Shown here piece after piece: positions 1-6,333 of a stretch of DNA of 8,081 bases. This DNA is from Clostridiales bacterium (GTDB taxonomy: Bacteria > Bacillota > Clostridia > Oscillospirales > Butyricicoccaceae): NCBI GenBank assembly GCA_004555915.1, contig SFJM01000061.1, positions 1 through 8,081 on the forward strand, given 5' to 3'. The notes beneath the pieces were generated by a model. That model ran no database searches and was not told the origin of the DNA. It saw only the letters and a list, made by a program, of their open reading frames with translations. A program made the position numbers and the translations under genes. How positions within the stretch are numbered: the first letter of the stretch is position 1; each line of letters starts with the position of its first letter.

Positions 1-52
1 TTTGCTTTATTTGGAATATATTTTTTAATAAAAGAAAAATATTTATTATCAT
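1..52 (-). CDS. Possible start of a further operon gene (partial, runs off the left edge)
   Basis: An ATG at 52-50 opens a frame without stops to base 1, reading MIINIFLLLKNIFQIKQ. An AGGA ribosome site lies 8 bases upstream (just past the TadE-like gene's stop), and the gap to that gene is 29 bases, as expected for another operon member. The peptide is hydrophobic and rich in Ile, Leu and Phe, so it may begin a signal anchor or membrane segment. Only 17 codons are visible, so no family can be named. The stretch is about 12% GC, far below the upstream genes, so it could instead be an AT-rich non-coding tail in which stop-free reading is chance. The ribosome site and spacing are the main support. 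Confidence 0.4.
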   Translation of the reverse strand, partial: MIINIFLLLKNIFQIKQ

Positions 53-81
53 TTTGTTTTTCCTCACCACGCCGTGTTCAA

Positions 82-768
82 TTAATTATTTCCGCTTGTA
101 AAGTTGCGCCACGCCTTGACACCGGAGCGTATAATGGAAACCAGTTTCTCAGCCGATTTGACCAAACTTGATGCAACACCCGCACCGATTGCATCTTCCA
201 TCGCATCCAAGGATTTATTTGTATAGATATAGTGCTGTATATCCTGCCGAACCGCCCGGCCCGTTGCCGTAAATTCCCGATAAGGGCTTTGCCCGAAATA
301 CTTCATGGCAAACCCAAACGGAATTTCATACTGCGCTGTAATTGTGACCTCTATATGATTTGATGCAAATCCGTCATTCTGGGATTTCACTTTTACGTTT
401 AATTGTTTTTCTTTTGCAAGCCCAACTTTCTTCAGGCAGTACCGTGCATATTTCTGAGCCCGGTTTGCATTGACATCTTTAATGTTTTCATCCGCGTCAT
501 CTTTGTATCGGTATGGGTCAAGGCTGACACGCGCTGCATGACTGATATACCCTGTAATTGGATCCGAATAGCAATACCCGTATGTTTGTGCAATACGGGA
601 GGCCGTATCTGTCGCCACATACTGTACTGCCCAATTCTGATAAAGCAAAAAGCCATACGCCCAGATATAAAGGAGTACGAACAGCATCAATGTAATGACC
701 AACAGACCCTCAATGGCCTCCATACCATCTTCCTGTATGCGCAAGAAACTTTGTTTCCACTCTTTCAT
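82..768 (-). CDS. TadE-like minor pilin / pseudopilin
   Basis: A 228-residue protein with a type IV prepilin-like start: a short charged leader, then EDG at 13-15 followed by MEAIEG. Cleavage after Gly15 would put Glu20 at mature position +5, the residue that type IV pilins use for assembly. A hydrophobic helix follows at about 21-43, and the remaining 185 residues would be extracellular, with charged and Tyr-rich segments and two Cys (66, 111) that might pair. This is the TadE/TadF architecture of minor pilins in Tad systems. The family is inferred from layout and motif, since sequence beyond the leader is poorly conserved. The start is set by a GGAGG site 7 bases upstream of the ATG, and the gene lies 16 bases after the WG-repeat gene. 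It should be processed by the A24 peptidase encoded at 2146-2781 and built into or onto the Flp fibre. Confidence 0.8.
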   Translation of the reverse strand: MKEWKQSFLRIQEDGMEAIEGLLVITLMLFVLLYIWAYGFLLYQNWAVQYVATDTASRIAQTYGYCYSDPITGYISHAARVSLDPYRYKDDADENIKDVNANRAQKYARYCLKKVGLAKEKQLNVKVKSQNDGFASNHIEVTITAQYEIPFGFAMKYFGQSPYREFTATGRAVRQDIQHYIYTNKSLDAMEDAIGAGVASSLVKSAEKLVSIIRSGVKAWRNFTSGNN

Positions 769-784
769 GGTCTGTCCTCCGCGT

Positions 785-2125
785 TCAGCTACGTTCTACG
801 CGCCAACTCAGCATCTGCTGAACATCACTGTCGTTGGTTATGGCAAGGCAGCATCCGTTGGCATCGAAATATCCGGCTTCATCCAGCAGATAGTCGATCA
901 CCAGCGTGCCATTTCCATTGATAAAGCCCCATTTGCCGTCAGCACACACCGCTGCAACGCCGCCGGAAAAGCTCTTTGCCTCATCATATTCCGGCTCGAT
1001 GGCTACGCTTCCGTCATTTGTCGCAAAACCCCATTTGCCGTTCTTGCAAAAGGCAAGGCCGCTGCCCCGGTTCAGGTCAACCGCATCCGCATCCAGTGCT
1101 CCCTGTTTCTCGCCGCTTTCCGAATAGAGATTCCATACGCCGTTTTCTTTTGCAAGGAACACACCGCCGACCAGCCACGAACCATTCTCCGACAGCTGGA
1201 TTTCTTCATAGCTGCCACCCTGCTGTGCGCCGCTCTGGTCCACAAAGATCCACTCACCGTTCTGTGTCTGGACAGGTGCCTTTCCGTTCTGGAACATACC
1301 TGCCATCTGATAACCATTCAGGTATTCCGTGCCATTGATATCGATATAACTCCAGTCAGAGCGGCCCTTCAGCTTCACCGGAAACAGTCCATCGCCGTAT
1401 CCGTTGCCTTCTTCGATTTCTGCCATAAAGCGGCCAACCATCAGATTCTGGCTGAGCTGAAAGGCAAAGCTTTCGCCTTTTTCATCCGAACACAGTACCA
1501 CAGTGCTCTGTCCCACCGGGCCAACAAAGGCATAATCCCGGTCCAGCAGTTCGCCGTCTGCGCTGCTGAACAGGACATTTTTTTCTCCGTCCCATCCAAG
1601 GTACACACCATCCATTCCAGCCGGTTGCGCCGAAAGATAGCTCGAATTGGACACATTGCAGGCGTAGTAAGCCTCATTCCAGTACTGCATCATTGCATCA
1701 TTGAACGGTATCTTTGCTGCATCTGCCTGTTTCAGCGTCTTTACCACCGAGTCGTAGTCGCCATCCTCATAATAGAGCTGCACATAGCCTTCCCAGTAGT
1801 CTGCTCGATTCGGGTACTCTGCCACAGCCGCAGCATAGGCATCTTCTTCGATGCTGCGGACATTCGCCGTGGCACAGTCCTCATAATATTCCTTACAGGT
1901 GGCGATGTAAGCATCATACAGTGCTTCCGTGGGTTTGTTACCAATCGCACTTATATAATTCTGAAGCGAAAGCTGGAACAGCTTTTTGCCGCGGTAATAT
2001 TCCGCTGCCGCCACAGTATCTTTCTGCGTTTTGACCTCGCTCACTATATTCATGCCCAAAACTGCCCAGCCTGCAACACAGACTGCCACAAGCACCACGA
2101 GCGCCACAAGCCGCGTTTTTTTCAT
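785..2125 (-). CDS. Membrane-anchored WG-repeat protein of the Tad operon
   Basis: A 446-residue protein. Residues 1-5 are charged and 6-26 form one hydrophobic segment. The Cys at 16 lacks a proper lipobox (Val at -1), so this looks like an N-terminal anchor with the rest outside the membrane. Residues 35-155 are Tyr- and Ala-rich and helical in character, like tetratricopeptide (TPR) repeats. From about 255 there are five WG-like units, signalled by DWSYIDING (257), NGEWIFVDQSG (289), NGVWNLYSESG (328), NGKWGFATNDG (362) and DGKWGFINGNG (397); the last two are canonical. WG repeats form beta-rich, propeller-like folds thought to bind partners; no enzymatic activity is implied. It sits 20 bases after the prepilin peptidase gene and 16 before the TadE-like gene, with an AGGAGG site 9 bases before its ATG. 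A role as an accessory or adhesin-like pilus component is inference from position. Confidence 0.8.
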   Translation of the reverse strand: MKKTRLVALVVLVAVCVAGWAVLGMNIVSEVKTQKDTVAAAEYYRGKKLFQLSLQNYISAIGNKPTEALYDAYIATCKEYYEDCATANVRSIEEDAYAAAVAEYPNRADYWEGYVQLYYEDGDYDSVVKTLKQADAAKIPFNDAMMQYWNEAYYACNVSNSSYLSAQPAGMDGVYLGWDGEKNVLFSSADGELLDRDYAFVGPVGQSTVVLCSDEKGESFAFQLSQNLMVGRFMAEIEEGNGYGDGLFPVKLKGRSDWSYIDINGTEYLNGYQMAGMFQNGKAPVQTQNGEWIFVDQSGAQQGGSYEEIQLSENGSWLVGGVFLAKENGVWNLYSESGEKQGALDADAVDLNRGSGLAFCKNGKWGFATNDGSVAIEPEYDEAKSFSGGVAAVCADGKWGFINGNGTLVIDYLLDEAGYFDANGCCLAITNDSDVQQMLSWRVERS

Positions 2126-2145
2126 TATTCAATTCCTCCTATTTC

Positions 2146-2781
2146 TTAAAATGTTCCCATCAGAAGCGTTACTAGGTATCCCAGATAGAAAAATGGCCCG
2201 AACGGCAATCCATCCTTACGGGATGCCTTTTTGCAAATCAACAGCACGATTGCCACCAGTGCCGCCGCAACATGTGATGTCAGCAGAAAGCTGAAAGTCC
2301 CGTAAACGCCAAAGATAAGGGCTGCTGCGGTGATCATCTTGATATCACCGTATCCGACGCCGCCATGCGAAGCCATTCTGACCAGAAAGAACACTAAGAA
2401 AAACACACCTGCCGAAACAAGTCCGTTTACCATCATAGCAACCGCATCCATCCCGCTGAGCAGGAAATCCAGGAGCGTACATCCTGCAAACACCGCCGCC
2501 GTGCCAAGCACGACCTGATTCGGTATCCGGCGGCTTAGAGCATCCGTATAGGCCGCCGCCGCAAGGAACGCCCCCAGCAGCAAGAGCCGCAGCAGATTGG
2601 GCAGGTATGTGCCCACACGCAATATCAACAAAAAGCCGCTCGCAAAACCGCCCACGCCAGCCAGCAGAAGCGCCGCCAGCCACTTTTTTTGGTCAGGCGG
2701 TTCCAGCCCGGTCTTTTTTTTCGCAAGGTACACTGCCGCAAGGTTCAGTACTGCTCCGCATCCCGCAATGATCCAATCCAT
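2146..2781 (-). CDS. tadV: Prepilin peptidase, A24 family (TadV/CpaA type)
   Basis: This 211-residue polytopic membrane protein should cut the leader of the Flp and TadE-like prepilins at the membrane face. Both catalytic aspartates of the A24 aspartic peptidases are visible: Asp80 in YTDALSRRIPN, and Asp146 in the GxGD motif GYGDIKM. A late PFGPF motif (about 193-197), common in the family, is also present. There are about six hydrophobic segments. It lacks the N-terminal methylation domain of PilD/ComC enzymes, matching the short TadV/CpaA form. The start ATG has a GGTGA site 4-5 bases upstream. The gene follows the pilin after a 119-base hairpin-rich gap and precedes the WG-repeat gene by 20 bases. 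Its 5' part carries an A8 run (2714-2721) and an A7 run (2684-2690) on the coding strand. Confidence 0.93.
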   Translation of the reverse strand: MDWIIAGCGAVLNLAAVYLAKKKTGLEPPDQKKWLAALLLAGVGGFASGFLLILRVGTYLPNLLRLLLLGAFLAAAAYTDALSRRIPNQVVLGTAAVFAGCTLLDFLLSGMDAVAMMVNGLVSAGVFFLVFFLVRMASHGGVGYGDIKMITAAALIFGVYGTFSFLLTSHVAAALVAIVLLICKKASRKDGLPFGPFFYLGYLVTLLMGTF

Positions 2782-2815
2782 ATTTTCACCACTTTATTTT
2801 CTGAAAGCCCAATTG

Positions 2816-2865
2816 CGTTTCCCCCAGGCTGTACCCCAAAGCAGGAGTACAGCCTGCGGGAAACG
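2816..2865 (-). repeat. Long imperfect hairpin between pilin and prepilin peptidase genes
   Basis: Arms 2816-2823/2858-2865 (8 bp) and 2825-2834/2847-2856 (10 bp) are perfectly complementary, separated by one mismatch (2824/2857), with a 12-base loop. In the transcript the stem is followed by CAAUUGGGC, with no U-run, so it is not a canonical intrinsic terminator. It is more likely a barrier to 3' exonucleases, or a partial terminator, that raises pilin mRNA over downstream genes. Confidence 0.75.
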
Positions 2866-2892
2866 GGTCCTGCCCAGCAAAAGGCAGAACCC
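2865..2892 (-). repeat. Hairpin 8 bases after the pilin stop codon
   Basis: In the minus-strand transcript GGGUUCUGCC pairs with GGCAGGACCC (10 bp including one U-G wobble) across an 8-base loop. It is the first of two tandem stems after the pilin stop and shares base 2865 with the second. No U-run follows. Together the stems look like a 3' stabiliser of the pilin cistron. Confidence 0.65.
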
Positions 2893-2900
2893 ACTACTTT

Positions 2901-3161
2901 TTACGGGTTTACTTTAGTATCTTTCAACGAACCCAAACCACTTGTACCAGTTACTTCATTTACTTTATCACCGGTCGTATTAACAATCTTCTGTGCATAC
3001 TTTACCAAAATGCCCACCAACACCAAACCAACAGCCACCAGGATAATGGTGATGATGATGTCGAGGCCCTCGTCCTCTTCACGCATTTTCTGCAACTCGT
3101 TCTTTGCCATGTTAGCGCCGACCAAAGCCTTGATGTAGAGCTTGTTGATAAACTTATTCAT
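2901..3161 (-). CDS. flp: Flp-type major pilin (prepilin)
   Basis: An 86-residue protein with a 32-residue charged leader ending EEDEG, one long hydrophobic helix at about 33-54 (LDIIITIILVAVGLVLVG...), and a short Gly/Thr/Asn-rich tail. Cleavage after Gly32 by the A24 peptidase would leave a 54-residue mature pilin, the small size typical of Flp pilins. Unusually, position +5 is Ile37, so the classical Glu-Tyr pair of Flp pilins is absent; Asp34 at +2 is the only acidic residue in the helix start. The gene has a consensus AGGAGG site 8 bases before its ATG, among the strongest in the operon. It sits between the tadC and prepilin peptidase genes and is bracketed by RNA hairpins, fitting a highly expressed structural subunit. 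Assignment rests on size, topology and position; a Flp1-like pilin family specific to Firmicutes is the likely match. Confidence 0.82.
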   Translation of the reverse strand: MNKFINKLYIKALVGANMAKNELQKMREEDEGLDIIITIILVAVGLVLVGILVKYAQKIVNTTGDKVNEVTGTSGLGSLKDTKVNP

Positions 3162-3187
3162 AAAATATTCCTCCTGAGAATTTATTT

Positions 3188-3212
3188 ATATAAGCAGACG
3201 GTCTGCCTATAT
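3188..3212 (-). repeat. 11-bp hairpin in the pilin leader, between the tadC and flp genes
   Basis: In the transcript AUAUAGGCAGA pairs with UCUGCUUAUAU (11 bp with one G-U wobble) around a CCG loop. It lies 6 bases after the tadC stop and about 10 bases before the AGGAGG of the pilin gene. No U-run follows, so a terminator is unlikely. A 5' stabilising or processing hairpin for the pilin mRNA is the better reading. Confidence 0.65.
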
Positions 3213-3218
3213 CCACTT

Positions 3219-4109
3219 TTAAATCGCCATATCCATGCCGGACATGGCTGCCACCATGATGATGAGAATTACACCAATCAGAACGATAGTCGTGGGGGCC
3301 AGCAGCTGTGCAGCGGCATCATCGCCCTTGCGCAGCAACATCTGCCGCCGCTGGGACATCAGCTCATCGACCTGCTGGCGCATCACAGCGGTCACGTCTG
3401 AGCCACCCTTTTCGATGTTCTGGATAATGATGCTTGCAAACTTGCGCACTTCCGGCGAACCAGTGCGGACACCAAAGTTGTAGATTGCTTCTGCGCTGGC
3501 CATACCGTTGTCCATTTCACGGCAGGCTTCCTGCATCAACTCATAAATGATGCCCTTCTTGCTCTTGGCCACGATGTACCAGGCTTCCTTCAGGATCATG
3601 CCGCAGTTCATCAGCAGCGTCAGTTTGGAAACCACGTTGGAAAACTCCATCATGCACTCTTCGCTGCGCTTTTTAAGCTGGTTGCTCATCTCATTTGCAC
3701 CGTTGGAATAGATGACGGCCACCATTGCCACACCGGCGATCAGCACAACGAATACCATGTAGCCGTCCATGAACACCGAAGCACAGAACGCCAGCGCCAG
3801 CACTAGCAGCGACATAGACAGCGTGCGCGCCCAGTACAGCCGCGCCCAGTATTCCACAAAGCGTCCGCCGTTTTCCGGGTGCAGAATGGCAGAAGCCGAC
3901 ATCATTTTTTTGCCGACAGCCGAATCCATGGAAAACACCGGCAGTTGCTGCATGGCAAAGCCTGCCGCCCACAGCTCCTTATCACTGAACTCCTTCTGCG
4001 GCACGCCCTCAATGCGCCAGTCCTCTTTTCTGCCGCGCAGGGCGAAGAGGATGAACAGTGCGGTCAGCGCCGTGCCCAGCACCAGACAGATCAATTTTAC
4101 AATCAGCAT
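3219..4109 (-). CDS. tadC: Tad pilus membrane platform protein TadC (T2SSF family)
   Basis: A 296-residue inner-membrane protein that pairs with TadB to form the platform on which the TadA ATPase acts. Hydrophobic segments lie at about 3-24, 96-113, 118-134 and 271-289. The T2SSF (GspF-like) helical domain runs from about 155 to 285, including the conserved stretch MNCGMILKEAW (167-177) and the segment around NIEKGGSDVTAVMRQQ (231-246) typical of TadC. Its length is normal for the family. The start ATG lies 6 bases after the tadB stop, and a GGTGAG ribosome site overlaps the end of tadB, so the two are probably translationally coupled. The pilin gene follows after 57 bases. TadB and TadC are told apart by order and by their N-terminal topology. 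Confidence 0.88.
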   Translation of the reverse strand: MLIVKLICLVLGTALTALFILFALRGRKEDWRIEGVPQKEFSDKELWAAGFAMQQLPVFSMDSAVGKKMMSASAILHPENGGRFVEYWARLYWARTLSMSLLVLALAFCASVFMDGYMVFVVLIAGVAMVAVIYSNGANEMSNQLKKRSEECMMEFSNVVSKLTLLMNCGMILKEAWYIVAKSKKGIIYELMQEACREMDNGMASAEAIYNFGVRTGSPEVRKFASIIIQNIEKGGSDVTAVMRQQVDELMSQRRQMLLRKGDDAAAQLLAPTTIVLIGVILIIMVAAMSGMDMAI

Positions 4110-4115
4110 CGCTTC

Positions 4116-5003
4116 TCACCCCACCGCAATAATTTTCTGGCCCCAGATATACGCGCCCACAAACATTGCAAGGCCGACCGTAACGACCGCAACACCCGTC
4201 GGTGAAGCCAGATTCTGTGCAAACGTTGCATTCGTGCTGCGCATCAGTGCAACCATTAGCACAGGCGCCACCATGATCACGTTCAGTTCGGTCTCATTTG
4301 CGTGGATCTTGGCCTGGATCTCGTCCTCCACTTCCATCCGCTCGCAGATGATATCGTGGGTCTGGTTGATCACGCGGCTCATGTTGCCGCCGGGACCGTA
4401 GCACACCTGGAATACATTATTAAAGTCTTCGATCTCTTCCACGCCGCTGCGCTTGGCAAAATCGTCCATCATAACGTCCAGTGTCACATTGATCTGCTCT
4501 GCACGGCGGAACTGATCCAGTTCCTTTGCAATGAGCGCATCGTCCGAATACTGCATACACATATCGGTGTATGCGGCATTGAATGCATCACGTACCGTAC
4601 TGTTGGCCGCCAACGAAGCCGTGAGCGACTCCAACATATCGCGGAACTGTTTACGCAGCACATCACGGCGTTTTTCGGCCAGCTTACGGCTGCGCACCGG
4701 CAGAAATACCCGACCTGCAATCAGACCCACCACCACAAAGGCCGCTGCATTGCTGATATAGGTCAGCAGGGTGGGCGCGCCGTCCTCCTGGAACAGGCCG
4801 CCGTAGAAGAACTGGCTCACCACACCACCGATCAAAAATGCTAGAATAAAATACAATGCCTGCTCGCCCTGTGTCATCTCATAGTTATGGTAATCCAGAA
4901 CTTGTTCGTTCAGGGGATTGGTCATCCACTGGGAGACCGGTTCCTTTTTAGGTTTTGCAGGCCGCTTTGTCTTCGGCTTTGCCGCGTTCTTTTCCTTTTT
5001 CAT
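4116..5003 (-). CDS. tadB: Tad pilus membrane platform protein TadB (T2SSF family)
   Basis: A 295-residue protein with a very basic Lys/Pro/Ala-rich cytoplasmic tail (1-21), two hydrophobic segments (about 47-69 and 80-101), a T2SSF helical domain at about 115-240 (for example FRDMLESLTASLAANSTVRDAF region at 120-141, split here as FRDMLESL and TVRDAF), and two C-terminal hydrophobic segments (about 240-257 and 270-288). This is the TadB arrangement, and it should form the inner-membrane platform with TadC. The gene begins 36 bases after the tadA stop, with an AGAGG site about 9 bases before its ATG, and ends 6 bases before the tadC ATG. The basic tail before the first membrane segment is a visible peculiarity and could contact TadA or acidic lipids, which is inference only. 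Confidence 0.88.
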   Translation of the reverse strand: MKKEKNAAKPKTKRPAKPKKEPVSQWMTNPLNEQVLDYHNYEMTQGEQALYFILAFLIGGVVSQFFYGGLFQEDGAPTLLTYISNAAAFVVVGLIAGRVFLPVRSRKLAEKRRDVLRKQFRDMLESLTASLAANSTVRDAFNAAYTDMCMQYSDDALIAKELDQFRRAEQINVTLDVMMDDFAKRSGVEEIEDFNNVFQVCYGPGGNMSRVINQTHDIICERMEVEDEIQAKIHANETELNVIMVAPVLMVALMRSTNATFAQNLASPTGVAVVTVGLAMFVGAYIWGQKIIAVG

Positions 5004-5039
5004 CTGATCGTTCCTCTCTGTTGCATCCCCGTTCTCCGC

Positions 5040-6314
5040 TTATTTTCGCACCGGAGCGGGGATATCTTCCAGTAAAAACCCCGCACGAGTCCATTTATCG
5101 GTCTGGATCATGGGGTTTTCTGTACGCACCAACGCACCCGAAACATGCTGCAATGTAGAATGTTCATTCTCCCGGAACTCAAACAGCGGATTCAGACGGA
5201 TGTCACCGTTTTCGTCCAGATGCGGTAAGATTTCGCTGACCATCATTGTCTTACGGCTATGGTCACGCAGACGGGACAGATGGATCATGATGTCCACTGC
5301 GCTGGAGATCTGCTGACGGATGGCTTTCAGTGGCAGTGCCGCCTCGCCCTGCAAAACCATAGTTTCCAGACGGCTGAGCATATCCTCTGCGGAGTTAGCA
5401 TGTCCGGTGGAAAGGCTTCCGTCGTGGCCAGTGTTCATGGCCTGCAGCATATCCAATGCTTCCGCGCCGCGTACCTCGCCAACGATGATGCGGTCTGGAC
5501 GCATACGCAGGCTGGAGCGGATCAGACTCTGGATGTCAATTTTTTTACTCTCGCCCGAAGACGCCGTTGCATTGCGGGTCTCCAGCCGCACGATGTTCGG
5601 AATCTGAGTGATCTGCAGCTCAGCAGAATCCTCGATGGTGATGATACGCTCATCATGCGGGATATAATTGGAAAGCGCATTTAAAAAGGTAGTCTTACCG
5701 CTGCCGGTACCTCCCGCAATGAAAATGTTGTACCGTGCCGCCACAAGCTTTTTTAAGAAATTGGCCACTTCCGGCGTAATGGAACCGTATTCCAGCAGCT
5801 TGCTCATAGTCATAGGCTGCTTGGAAAATTTACGGATGGTAATAGTAGAGCCGCTCAATGCAATGGGTGAAAGCACCACATTCACACGGCTGCCGTCTTC
5901 CAGACGAGTATCCACAATGGGATTTGCTTCCGACACTTCACGGTGCGCCTTGCCCACGATCAAGTCGATGACCCTGCGCAGCTCCTGCTCATCCTTGAAG
6001 TGCTTGTCCACCCGTGTCAGACGGCCGCTGCGCTCCACAAAGATGTTGTCGGGACCATTGATCATCACTTCTGTCACATCTTCATCTGCAAGAATGGAAT
6101 CCAGCAGGCCGCCCAGACCACGGTACATTTTATAAATGCCGTTGACGGTATCCATCTTCTGGATTGGGAGCAGGTATCCCCCCCTTCCTTCCCGTTCCAC
6201 CAGAGCCGTGATTGCCTTCAGCAGTTCCTCGTCGTTCATCCGGGTAGGCTGCAGTTCCCGGTTGATGGCGTCCAGAACTCTGCTTCGGAGCGCCTTCAAT
6301 TCCTCTGTCGTCAT
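5040..6314 (-). CDS. tadA: Tad pilus assembly ATPase TadA/CpaF
   Basis: A cytoplasmic hexameric secretion ATPase of the type II/IV (VirB11-like) family that powers pilin assembly. Numbered from the ATG at 6314 (424 residues), Walker A is GGTGSGKTT at 201-209, the Asp box TIEDSAELQ at 226-234, Walker B IIVGEVRGAEA at 276-286 and the His box STGHANS at 302-308. All are intact, so it should be active. Upstream, VMINGPDNIFVE (about 83-94) is the conserved N-terminal domain motif of CpaF proteins. I chose the ATG because GGGGGA lies 7 bases before it. A GTG at 6329 would add five residues (MGEWQ) but has no ribosome site of its own. The gene follows tadZ by about 19 bases (4 if the GTG is used). 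A 7-G run on the coding strand (6178-6184) lies in codons 44-46. Confidence 0.95.
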   Translation of the reverse strand: MTTEELKALRSRVLDAINRELQPTRMNDEELLKAITALVEREGRGGYLLPIQKMDTVNGIYKMYRGLGGLLDSILADEDVTEVMINGPDNIFVERSGRLTRVDKHFKDEQELRRVIDLIVGKAHREVSEANPIVDTRLEDGSRVNVVLSPIALSGSTITIRKFSKQPMTMSKLLEYGSITPEVANFLKKLVAARYNIFIAGGTGSGKTTFLNALSNYIPHDERIITIEDSAELQITQIPNIVRLETRNATASSGESKKIDIQSLIRSSLRMRPDRIIVGEVRGAEALDMLQAMNTGHDGSLSTGHANSAEDMLSRLETMVLQGEAALPLKAIRQQISSAVDIMIHLSRLRDHSRKTMMVSEILPHLDENGDIRLNPLFEFRENEHSTLQHVSGALVRTENPMIQTDKWTRAGFLLEDIPAPVRK

Positions 6315-6333
6315 CTGCCATTCCCCCACACTG

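Noticed and set aside
785..2125. WG-repeat protein as a lipoprotein
   Set aside because: The N-terminal Cys16 is preceded by Val-Ala-Val; the -1 residue does not fit the lipobox, so a plain membrane anchor is preferred.
695..2149. Long plus-strand open frame (484 codons) opposite the WG-repeat gene
   Set aside because: It lies almost wholly antisense to a gene with clear WG repeats, an anchor and a strong ribosome site. Its translation is Cys/His/Ile-rich without recognisable domains, as expected of a shadow frame.
4302..4844. Plus-strand open frame of 180 codons opposite tadB
   Set aside because: Antisense shadow of a recognised platform protein, with His/Ala-rich translation and no family signal.
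6315..6329. GTG start for tadA five codons upstream of the chosen ATG
   Set aside because: No ribosome site precedes the GTG, whereas GGGGGA sits 7 bases before the ATG at 6314. The GTG remains possible by translational coupling to tadZ, whose stop is 4 bases away.
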